This document shows, one piece after another, positions 12,098 through 22,630 of a stretch of 64,000 nucleotides of DNA. This stretch comes from Gigaspora rosea (lineage: Eukaryota > Glomeromycota > Glomeromycetes > Diversisporales > Gigasporaceae). The stretch spans positions 609,820-673,819 of the forward strand of contig QKWP01000037.1 in NCBI GenBank assembly GCA_003550325.1, written 5' to 3'. The position numbers and the translations under genes are program-made. The notes under the pieces are model-generated. The model searched no databases and was not told the DNA's origin. It saw nothing but the letters and a program-made list of their open reading frames with translations. Numbering within the stretch: the stretch's first letter is position 1; every line of letters starts with the position of its first letter.

Positions 12098-13169
12098 TGT
12101 GAAGTTTTGATTTGCAGGGGTTTACTATATAATCACTAATTACTTTCGTACTTAACTAAAACACTATTTAAGTACCGGTCAAGACTTCTAAACCTTGAAC
12201 TGGAACGCAGAAAGAGGCGTGAAAAACTCGGTCCGGGTCTCAAGATTCAGAGAATCTTGTTATGGATAGGTTGGAATTAAGATTAGTATATCGATTTAGT
12301 TTCTCTTATAGTTCTTGTATTCAGGTATATTTATTTATTCTTTATTAATCTTTGCAGTTTATTCCAGTATTGTATTATGGGCGAATATTTGGTTGGCCTG
12401 GTGATAATTACGTGCTCAAACGGTCCCTTGGGTCTGTGGATTTCCAATAACAGCATTGATCGGGTCTCTAATTGATTACTATAGGGATCATGCGGATTTA
12501 GTAGCTTCTGTCACAAGATGGTTATTGTTCGATATAAAAGGTAATCGATGCGTTAATCAATGTATGGTTTATTATAAATATGGTAAATGGATTGATGGCT
12601 AATCTCTTTCTATTCTACTTCTTATTTTTATTACTATGATTTTTGTATTTTATTGGGATCATGTAAACAAGAAGAGTATTCGATGAGCGATTTTACAAGG
12701 ACAATAATTTTGTTTGATGGTATAAAATAAGTATGCATTTTTATTTATATAAAAAGAAAATGTTACAAAGAGAATAAGAAGTTCTATGGCTAACACTTCT
12801 ACACTTATTTCAAAGGTTACTAACTGAACTTGAGCTAACTAGAACTACTTCAAACCTATTAGAACTACTAGGAACTGTATGAACTGCCCTTTCCTTCAAT
12901 GAACTTACAGCCTTTATATACTTTTTAATTTTATACTAAAAATCGATTCAATGGATTCGATTGAGTTTATGGACTCTTTTGACTCCATCGAGTCTTTCGA
13001 CTCCATTAACTCTTTCGACTCCATTGATTCACGGCCTTACTATAAATAGTAACACTACGATTTAATATTTTAAAATAGAAAAGATATACATAGAAATAAT
13101 AAAAATTTAAAAATAGACATCAAGCACAGCCTCCATTTCAGACTATATAGGTCGAATTTGCCCATCACA
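12098..13169 (-). repeat. 5' LTR of the Gypsy element
   Basis: Partner of 2520-3762. It would carry the element's promoter. Relative to its partner it shows many C to T and G to A differences concentrated at CpG sites. It also has extra copies of an 18-bp unit around GACTCCAT near 12960-13022. Confidence 0.92.
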
Positions 13170-13434
13170 ACATAGGTTTGGAAATCAAATGTGTATATAG
13201 TTATAATTAAGAACTTAAACAATTAAGAGGTTTGAATCATTATACTAAAAATTATGATTCCACACTTTTTACATGATTAATAATTAAAGCATTTTGTCTT
13301 ATCCTTATATACGTTGCTAATGAAAATAATCTAACCTATTTTTGTAGTAATTGCATATTTGCATTACTTTTCATATTATTATATTCATATTATGTAATGC
13401 AAAGAATTCTAAATTAATTACATCTTTAAATACA

Positions 13435-13862
13435 CTATTCTTTAAGATATAATTTTTGTTTAAGCTTAAAAATTCCTAATTTTTCTTTTTCAATTTTCAA
13501 CTCTCTTTCTTCTAATTCTAATTTTTTTCCTTTAAAAAAAATTTTTTTTCTTCTTTTTCTAAATCAAATTCAGCCAACCCATCTGTTAAATCTTGAGAGT
13601 TTTCAATTTTTTCAATTCTTTTTGTTAGCTTTGATTTAGTAGATAATTCTGCTTTTCTAATATAATTTGTTCTTTTTTTTGCTATAAAATTTATATTTAA
13701 TATTTGGCAAAAATAAAATAGAAACCTGTCGCACAGTGACCCTAATATGATAAGCCAATCCGATTTAAAGATCTGTTTTTTTTTCTTAATTTGGTTTCGC
13801 AGTATTAATTTTTTTTTTTGGCTTTCTTTCAACTTTAAAAAGCGACTGGCTGTAGACTTCAA
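13435..13862 (-). pseudogene. Charged coiled-coil fragment, probable C-terminal exon of the MULE-like gene
   Basis: A minus-strand frame with a highly charged helical tail: STKSKLTKRIEKIENSQD, then FDLEKEEKKFFLKEKN. After a frameshift near 13515 it continues as LELEERELKIEKEKLGIF and stops at 13435-13437. Glu/Lys-rich coiled coils of this kind close several fungal transposase-like proteins. It lies downstream, on the same strand, of the MULE-like exons that end at 15165, with a repetitive insertion between. Assigning it to that gene is inference; it could be an independent fragment. Confidence 0.4.
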
Positions 13863-14460
13863 ATAAGTGCTTTTTTTTAATATTATTTTCTTATTACTTG
13901 AACTAACATTTTTTTTTAGGTATATATTTCTCTTTCGAAATCAGATTGAAACAAGAAATGGGACGGGCCAGTTTTCAAATAAGCCTACCTTTTTTTTTCT
14001 TTACCGCTTTTTCTGTTTCTTATATCTTTTTTCTTGTTGCCAAAGTTAACTTCTCTTTTTTTTAGGTATTTCGTTTGAAATTATAGTCTGGGGTGCGAAA
14101 TTGGTGTTGAGCTTCAGTGTTGTCGCCTTCTTCAGTGTGTCTGCGACGTTGTTGTTTGAAACTGCGATATGGGACTGGGCACTGGTCTTTCAAATAAGTA
14201 CTAGCTTTTTTTTCAATTTGCAATGTCATTATTTGAAAACGCGAAATGGGTCTGTTTTTTTTCTGTTTTTTTTCTTTTCTTAGGTACTTTGTTTAAAATC
14301 AAGGGCCTGAGACGTGAAATGGGTGGAGCTTCTTCAGTGGCATTGTTATTTGGATTGGTTTTTCAAATAAGTATCGGGGGTTTTTTTTTTAAACTAACTT
14401 CTCTCGTTCTTTAGGTATTTTTTCGCTTGAAATTGGGGGTCTGAAATTGTATATTTTTTC
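13863..14460. repeat. Diverged tandem repeats with polypyrimidine-AG blocks
   Basis: Four diverged units begin TTTCAAATAAG (13858, 13974, 14190 and 14360). Each then runs through a long T/C tract ending in AG, followed by GTAT or GTAC, and often ends with a GAAATGGG or CTGAAAT motif. Each unit therefore resembles a 3' splice site in the plus direction. Plus-strand reading frames here are low-complexity Phe/Leu-rich and are not supported as genes. Confidence 0.55.
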
Positions 14461-14719
14461 TTCAGTGGGTCTCAGCTCGTCTTTTCTCGTCTCTTCAATG
14501 ATATCTTTGTTATTAATGGTTCGTCGCTGATGATAGGTTTGGTTGCTAGTGGTAGATTTTGTTGGTGTTGGTAATTTTTTGTTATTGGTAGTTTGTCGTT
14601 TGTGCCGTGGGCAGTTAATTTCGTTGTTGACGGTTGATTTCTTCGTTGGTGTAATTCAGTCTGCTGCCGTGGTTAACGTTTCTGTGGTTCTGTCACCGTG
14701 GTTACCTTTTCGTAGTTTT

Positions 14720-15120
14720 TTTTTATATAAGTAAATAAAGTCTTAAAATGAATAAAAAAGTTGCGATCTGGCCTGTAGGCCTGCCGCTATGGTTACCTTT
14801 TTGTAGTGGGGTTTTTTATACAGTATATATATACAGTATATATACTATATATGGTTACTGCCGTTTTCGTAATTTTTTTTTCTCTTTTTTTTAATGTAAA
14901 TAAAGACTTAAAAATGAATGTGATCCGGCCTGTAGGCCATGTGAAATTAGAGAATTGTCAGGACCAGGGATCCGGAAAAAAACTTAGAAATTTTCTTGCC
15001 TATTATAATTGAATTTGATTGGTCAACTTTTTAGGTCAGGCTTAGCTCTGGAAAAATACACGTGATCGATTTTGATTGGTCGATCACGGGGTCGCTATAG
15101 TGACGGGTTGCCAAAAAATA
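14720..15120. repeat. Repeated GTAAATAAAG / GGCCTGTAGGCC block
   Basis: The block GTAAATAAAG-(A/T)CTTAAAA-TGAAT, followed by a GATC(C/T)GGCCTGTAGGCC palindrome, occurs at about 14730-14785 and again at about 14894-14940. Both contain AATAAA, so they may derive from the 3' end of a retroelement transcript. 15055-15090 holds a smaller palindrome, CGTGATCGATTTTGATTGG with GATCACGGG. Confidence 0.5.
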
Positions 15121-15596
15121 ACGCCCTTAATATTTAATATTAAATTATTATTAATATATTAATAAAAATTTACCTAATCTGCGAATAGCTTGTTTTTCAT
15201 GTGTTATTACTCCAAGATTTTTGCTAGTTTTATGAATTTTATATTTTTTTTGAGTATTACATGTTATAAAATTTTGTGTATCATATCTTTTAGCTCTAAT
15301 TAAAGTAATAGTCTTAATTAATTTAAATATGCAATAAAAATTTAAAAAATTTAAAACTTATTTAACTTACATTAAAATTTGCATTCTCAAGTGATAAAAA
15401 TTTACCATCCTGATTTGCTTTTGAATGGCATTCTTCAGCAACATTAGTATTGTCTGGAGCTTTATCCCAAATATCATTTCTAATGAAAGAATAAATATAG
15501 TTCAATGAACTACATATCAAGAAATTGAATAATATGCAATCCAATCTAAAATAATTAAAAAAAATAAATTATATATTCTAAAACATTTTAGTACAA

Positions 15597-15950
15597 GTTT
15601 ACTAAAATGCACCACTGGTGTTCAACACCAGTATGTGGTGTAACGTGAAAATCAATATAAAAAATAAACAAAAAAAATAAACAAAAATTGAATTTAATAA
15701 ATGTTAAGTAAGAGTTAATAGTTAGGGGTTAGGGTAAGGCACAGTATATAGTAAAATTTTACAAGGAATTTTTTTTTTAAAAAAAATAGTGGTTTTATAG
15801 ATAAAATTTTGAGTTAGAAAGTATTTTTGAAAAAATAGCAAAACGGCAAAAAATTTATGTTATACAAGATCTTTACATTACACTGCATTTGAAAAATGTG
15901 ATTGGTAAAAATCATTGTGGTGTTGGCACTAGTGGTGTGTTTTAGTAAAC
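15597..15950. mobile_element. Inverted-repeat element (MITE) in a MULE-like gene intron
   Basis: Ends are GTTTACTAAAATGCACCACT and a close inverse (AGTGGTGTGTTTTAGTAAAC); similarity runs about 35 bp inward. The interior has a TTAGGGG/TTAGGG run near 15723 and a block AAAATTTTACAAGGAATTTTT shared with the elements at 16.2 and 17.7 kb. No ORF. Confidence 0.8.
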
Positions 15951-16213
15951 TCATTTTAGCATAATTAAATTAATTAATATTAACTATTTACAGTTTATAT
16001 TTGGTTTATTTGATTCCTTTAATATTTGAAAAATTTCTTCAATGCTTTCATTCATATTAGCATTTGGATATTCATACATTAATTGCTTAATATAACTTGA
16101 ATAATTATTATTTTTAATGTTTCTAAAAAATAAATAATATATATTTTTAAATTAAATAAAAAATTTCATTTTAATAAATAAAATATAATAAATCTATGAA
16201 TTTAACTAATTTT

Positions 16214-16538
16214 AACACCTGGTTAAAGTTATAAATTTTAACCACCCTTTATTTTTATAGAAGTTTTTTATATAAAAAATTATTCTTTAAAGATTAGGGC
16301 TAGAGTAAGGGTATAGGTATATTAAGTTAGAGGATAGATTGATTATTTATATGCAAAATTAGATGCCAAAAACTTTTATTTAATAGCCCAAAGCTAGTTT
16401 TTATAATAAAATTTTGCAATTGATAATTTTTTGATTTTTTTCTAAATTTTCTTAAAATTTTCTTTATTTTGTTACACAAGATCCTGCGACCTGATTGGTA
16501 AATTATAGGGTGGTTACATCACCAGGGGGGCAAGTTAG
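16214..16538. mobile_element. Related inverted-repeat element (MITE)
   Basis: TAACCACCCT near 16240 pairs with AGGGTGGTTA near 16508, with CCTGGT further out on both sides. The interior keeps an AGATTAGGGCTAGAGTAAGGG block and a GTTACACAAGATCCTG block also found in the element at 17682. Outer boundaries are uncertain by about 10 bp. Confidence 0.65.
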
Positions 16539-17681
16539 CAACACTCTAAATCTATATACCTATTATAATGTATTCTACAGTTCTTAAAAATATGAAGCAA
16601 ATATTCTTCCCATGCTAAATTTGAATAAAGCTTATTAAGTGAAGCCCTAAGCCTTTAGCTTGAGTTTGATCTAAGTTACCAAGAATACATTTCCATTCAT
16701 TTCTATCAATATGAAAAATTTTTGAAAAAGAATTAGTTAATTGATTAATCCAATTAAATAATGCACTAAACATTCGTTCATATGCTATAGAGCTTGTAAT
16801 ATTTGTAAATATATGAGCACATGTTAATACTAAATATTAAATTTTAAATTAGTAATAATAAAATTAAATATAAAATATATATATAATAAATTATATTTTT
16901 ACTAATTTTATAGCATTCATTATAAGAATTTATTTCAAGTTCATTAATATTTCCTTGTACACATTTGAATGCTATATCAATTTCAAAGTAGTCAAGAGAT
17001 TTCCAAGCTTCTGCTTGTAATTTAGAAATACAAATCACTATAATTTGTCCATCAGCAAATACGCCTATATATGTATTAAATTTATCATTTTTGAAAAATA
17101 ATACACTATTTAATTATTTAAATTATTTGTTATTTACCTGCTTGTTGAACATAATCTTCATATTCTTTTTTTCTTTCTATTTATAAGTTAAACCAAGAAT
17201 TCCTTGCCCATAAGGATTATGTCTTTTTGAACTTTTGAAACTAAATATCTTAATTTATCTAAATTATTGAGTGATGCATAAACTTCTAAGAGATAGTTAG
17301 TTCCAAAAGTAGCTTTAATAAGATTACCTATTTATATTATAATATATATTAGTAATAATATCATTAATTATTATTAATATTTACTTACTAGATATTAATT
17401 TTTGTGGAGATATATCTACTAAATCTTCATTTGCTGTTTCAATCATTGTTTTTAATTTATTCATAATTTCTTTTGGAACTCTTTCAGGTGGTGGTGGTAA
17501 ATGTTTGTGTATGCCTTTACTAACCAATATAACATATGGTATTTTTTTAAATCACATGAAATAAATTTATAAAAATAACATTGCAGCTTTTTTTAATAAT
17601 TTTTTCTTCCTCTATAATGCTATTTGAATCTTTATATAAAAAACCTAAAATAATTTAAAATAAAGAATTTAACTACAAATA

Positions 17682-17982
17682 ACCAGCAGTGATCATCACC
17701 AGTGTGCAATTAACAAATAATGATAAAACAAAAAAAAGTTCATTTCATTTACTTTAGGGTTAGGGTGAGGCCTGGGATTTTAGCAGGGTGTCTAATATAT
17801 GCAAAATTTAGCAAGGAATTTTTTTTGTTAGAAAGTCAAAGGTAGTTTTATAGACGAATTCTTGAGATATTAGCATTTTTTTAAAAAAAATCTTTATTTT
17901 TGTTACACAAGCTGATTTGCATATTACACCTGATCCTGCAAATTTATTGGTTAATTGCACACCGGTGATGATCACTGCCGGT
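17682..17982. mobile_element. Inverted-repeat element with TA duplication
   Basis: Terminal inverted repeats of about 40 bp: ACCAGCAGTGATCATCACC at the left and GGTGATGATCACTGCCGGT at the right. TA dinucleotides flank both ends, fitting a Tc1/mariner-type MITE. The internal TTAGGGTTAGGG and GTTACACAAG blocks tie it to the two elements to its left. It separates exons of the MULE-like gene. Confidence 0.82.
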
Positions 17983-18771
17983 TATAGTTAGTAAAATTCT
18001 AAAATAAAATTAATAAATTTTATTTAATATTTAAATATAATATATAAATATTTACTACATTTAGTAATATGTGATTTTGTAGAAAGAATAACTGAACATG
18101 AATTTGTATTACTTGATAAATTAATCCAAGTTTATTAATTAATAAAATAATACAATAAATCAACTAATTAAAAGTATAATTAAACTACCAGTTCATTTTT
18201 AAATAATTTATTAAGTAAAATTGGATCAACATCTTAATGGTTGAAAAAAATGGTTCTTTTTCCCACCAGTGACTACAACCAAAAAATCATTCATCTGTTG
18301 CATTTGAAATATTTTTTTGATCGCTTTTGTACTACAAAATTGCCATGACATTTTTGTTCGTTATAAGGGCATTTTATTTCTTTCATTGCAAGAAATTTTC
18401 TATTGAAATTTAATAAACAATTAACTAAATTAACAATATAATATATTATGTAAATAAATTTAATTTTTTTCTTAATATATGTATTAGCCTCTTTTGTTTT
18501 TTGTAAAAGTAAAATTTCATCATTTTGTTGAATAAAATTCTTGCTTATATCGACTTCATTATGCTTATGTTTTTAATTGAATTATCTAAAAACACGTAAT
18601 ATTTTACACCTGTACATGTTCTGTAATATTTTTTACAGTACAATTTAAATAAGGACTCCAAATTGCCTTTTACCACTACCCATTGGTTTTCCAGTCATAT
18701 ATTGCATCTTATAATAAAGTGAGTTCTAATATAAAATATAAATTTTAATTTTATAATAAATTATAAATTAA

Positions 18772-21700
18772 TATGCTCAACAAGAGAAGATAAATGAATC
18801 ACAAATTCAAACAATTTCTCAACTCCCTAACGGTAAAGCCTGTGGTCCTACAGGCATAAGCTATGAAATGATCAAATATTTTAACTCAACTAGTATTACT
18901 ATCCTTACATCCCTTTTTAACCGATGTTTTATACAAAACTCAATCCCCAAACAATGGAACAAAGGAAGAATCTTTCCTATTCCAAAAAATAATTCTTTTG
19001 ATAGTAATCTCAATCTTACATGTCCAATAAGCCTTATTGAACATACCAGAAAAATCTATACCAAAATCATTACCAATAGACTAAATCAAGTCTTTTCACA
19101 ACATCCTATTCTTTCACCATATAACTATATTGCTCTTCCTGAAAATAGTACATCTATCCCTATCCATATCCTCAACAATCTTATAGAAGATGCAAACTGT
19201 AACCATAAAGAGATTTGGCTCCTATCACAAGATATGAGTAAAGCTTATGACTCTGTAAATCTTACACTTTTAGAACATGCCCTTAAACGTCTACTTCTGC
19301 CCACTAATATTGTTAATACTCTTCTTAACATCTTAACTGATCGACAAAACAATGTTATTACTAATTTGGGACTTATACAGTCTTACAATGTTCAAAATGG
19401 TATTGACCAAGGAGAAACAATAACACCTCTTCTCTGGCAAATCTACTATGACCCTCTTATCTCTTATATATACTCTAACTCACCTGGTTATACAATTGAA
19501 ACATCTTGGTTTACCAATCTTAAAAATTTTTCAACTGACAATTTACAAACCAAATGTTCTGTGCTAGCTTATATGGATGATACCCTATGAATAGCACCAT
19601 TCCAAACAGAGCTTTCCAAAATACTTACTATTGCTGAGTCCTTTTATTCTATGGCAAATATTTAAGTTAATCCAGCCAAATCAATACTTTCAACCAATAT
19701 CAAGCAACAAAACTACAACCCAATTATATACAACAATCATCCTCTTCCTTTACAACAACCAAATCAGCCTTTTAAATTTCTAGGATGTTGGTTTACTTTA
19801 GATAATAAACAATTTCAACAAACTCGACTTATAATTGCTGAATCAAATCAGCTTATACAAATTGCTCGTACAAAACAAATTACCGATACTCAAGCATGTT
19901 ATATTATTAATACTGTAATCATTCCCACAATAGAATACCAGTTACAAAATATTGTACTAAGTTAGTCAACATACAACAAAATTCTAACACAGCACATAGG
20001 ATTAATCAAGCATAAAGCCAAACTCAACCATACAATCCCTACTAGTACTTTACTCCACCCCCAAATTTACAATATTAAAAACATCTGGAACATTCAACTC
20101 CAACATCATATATCTAACTTTATTAAAAGATTAAACAACAATAATCTATTAAGTACTACTACTCTTATTAGAGTTCAACAACTTCAAAATAACCTTTGGT
20201 CACCTATTAGTATTTTTTTACACCCTAACCCTACAATTGATGGTCCTAACAAATTAACTACAACTTTTAAAATAATCCAGCTCTTCAAGCACCTAAACTG
20301 GTCAATAAGTACTAACTCTTATTACAATATTCCTTTTGTAATTCAAGAAGGTTCAACTTCTTTGGAATCTATTCTGGCTTTACATTCTAAATATACAACT
20401 TTTAAAAAACAAATTCAGCATTATCATCTACTTTTTCTTGACAACTCACAACATATGACAATTCATGTCTGTTAGAATGGAAACACATTTCACCAAGACT
20501 ACATAAAATTCCTAAAGGCAGAACTCCTCAATGGATTACCTTCCTAGAAGATAAAGTTACTAGCCACTCTTATGAACGTACTATCTACTCACATATAAAC
20601 CTACCTCCTACAAACTACTATAGCTATACTACTGGTCACTTTTCAAAACATGCCAAACCTTGGCTTATTACACTGTTAAATGATCAAGTTATTATAGGCA
20701 AAGCTCGTCGCCAACCAACTACATCAGACTTTATACTAATAACACACTGGCAATGTTCTTTTCAAACACAATTTACAAACTTATATCCAACTCCTCTAAT
20801 TACTATATCATCATGTAGTAACTGTCCTCTTAATACTAAAATAATCAAAAACAAATGAACTATTCTAATACCTACTAGTCATGCTACAAAATTCTTTGGC
20901 AGACTAAATTCTGACAAAACAATTAACTTAAATGCTAATTTTCTAGACCTTATATACTCAATTGCACTTAGAAACCCAATTCAAATACCACCATTACCAA
21001 ATCTTAATATTTCTACTACACAACTTCCTTCTATATTTGAACCAAGCCAAGCTTGTAATACTTTACAGGCTTTTACAAATTATAATAGTAGTTATTCAGA
21101 ACTAACTTTTTATACAGATGGCTCTGTTATTAATCTAGGCAACTCTCAGTGCTCTATGGGAATTGGCTGGATACAATTAGATAACATAAATATTATACAT
21201 ACCTTTCAAGCACAAACCAAATATTGGCCATGCTCATTTAAAGCAGAATTACTTGCAATTTTAGCTGCAATCAGTACAGCTCCCAGAAACTGTACTATCC
21301 AAATTTATACAGACTCACAATCAGTCATATCTAAATTCCAAAACTTAACCAATACTATGCCACTTCCAAACTTCCTAAATATCCCCTACTGGTCAATTTG
21401 GAATACACTACTCAATCTAATTAAATCATATAATCTTAATATCACTTTGCACAAAGTTAGAGCACATGAAGATAATGATTTTAACAACAAAGCTGACCAA
21501 CTAGCATGCAATCATCACATAGCACCTTATCTTATTTTTAATCCAAACAATATATATAATCCTTAGTATACACCAACCTTAGATAACTACCCAATGGAAC
21601 TCCCTATACGTTGCAGTATCAGAACAATTTGCAGAGCACATATAATTGCATGGTGGACATCACAAAATCGCTTTCAACAATGGAACTCAATCTCACAACT

Positions 21701-22630
21701 TATTAACTGGAATGCTTCATGGTTATATATCAATAACAACCAAAAAATTACCAATTTTTCACACAGCTTTTAATCTTCCACTCTAAAATCTTTTAGAGTC
21801 AAATTATTACTAGATGAGCTTCCCTCCCCACATATCCTTCATAAAAGATATCCATCATACCCTAACATTTGTCATATATGCCAACAGGCAAGTAGTGCTT
21901 TGCACTGGGCCCTCTGTCCAGATACTAATCTATTACTGGACCTTATAAATATTTCTTTAAACCAAATATTTAGTTCTAACAAACTAGATATTTCCCCAAC
22001 TCAGACTAAAAATCTTCACTCCCAAATCTTAAAACTTGATAGTTTTCAAATCCACTATTTTTCACATAAGCCTTCATTATACTCAACTCTATCAGGTCTT
22101 ATTCCACTAGAACTAATAAACATAATACAAGAAATTACTCTATTTTCAAAACTTGCTAGCTCTCTCACAATTAAATTTTTACTTCATTTTAACCAACAAA
22201 TCTATACAAAAATTTGGATTCCATATTGTACTTCAAGATCACAATACCAACAAGCAATTTCACAAAACCAGCCTATACTTTCTGGATCATCTGTAATTAC
22301 TACACATTCAACTCAAACTAACAATAATAACTCTATTATAAATGCTTCTCTTCAAAAAGTAGAATATTGGTACCCTCACTGGATCAAATATCTTATACAC
22401 CCTTCAAGTATATTAACTAATCTCCAAATCTAGGTGAGCCTTGGCCACTCTGGTTGGTTTAGACCACAGATAAGTACTAGGTCTACTTTTGTTTATCTAG
22501 CTATATGTCTGAGTTCTTTTTCTTAGCATTAGATTTAAAACATGAAGTTTTTTCCAATTGTAAAAAGTTTCCATTAAATTTAATAAAGATAAAAGCAAGG
22601 TCTCACTATTAATATCAAAAAAAAAAAAAC
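18772..22630 (+). mobile_element. 5'-truncated LINE retrotransposon (LINE-1 of a double insertion)
   Basis: A non-LTR element beginning inside its reverse transcriptase domain and ending, after an AATAAA near 22580, in a 14-A tail (22617-22630). A 17-bp sequence just left of it (18755-18771) reappears not after its own tail but after the tail of the next element (24754-24770). The pair therefore shares one target duplication. It lies antisense in the first large intron of the MULE-like gene. RNase H downstream of RT suggests a Tad-like or I-like fungal clade (inference). Confidence 0.9.
18781..22433 (+). pseudogene. LINE reverse transcriptase, RNase H and zinc-binding tail
   Basis: The RT begins KACGPTGISYEMIKYF, then GRIFPIPK. 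Motif A is LSQDMSKAYDSV (near 19225), motif B NGIDQGETITPLL (near 19395) and motif C AYMDD (near 19570). A TGA follows YMDDTL directly, where a Trp codon is expected. RNase H runs from FYTDGS (near 21110) through FKAELLAILAA, IYTDSQSV and VRAHEDNDFNNKADQLA, so all expected acidic residues remain. A Cys-His segment HICQQASSALHWALC (near 21870) resembles the zinc-binding tail of fungal LINE proteins. There are at least six stops and one frame change near 20460; no functional protein can be made. Confidence 0.9.

Larger units (their letters stand above)
2520..13169 (-). mobile_element. Ty3/Gypsy-type LTR retrotransposon, decayed, minus strand
   Basis: A complete but dead LTR retrotransposon about 10.6 kb long. 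Direct repeats at 2520-3762 and 12098-13169 start TGTGAAG and end CACA on the plus strand. A 4-bp duplication ACAT flanks both ends (2516-2519 and 13170-13173). Read on the minus strand, the internal order is gag with a degenerate zinc knuckle, protease, reverse transcriptase, RNase H, then integrase. Integrase last is the Ty3/Gypsy arrangement. A primer binding site and a polypurine tract sit where expected for that orientation. Every long reading frame carries stops or frameshifts, and three DNA transposons have inserted (2970-3237, 4948-5355, 8739-8989). It cannot encode a full polyprotein. The clade within Gypsy was not determined. Confidence 0.93.

Noticed and set aside
13867-14734. Phe/Leu/Val-rich plus-strand frames
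   Set aside because: Produced by T-rich tandem repeats; no conserved composition, no homology.
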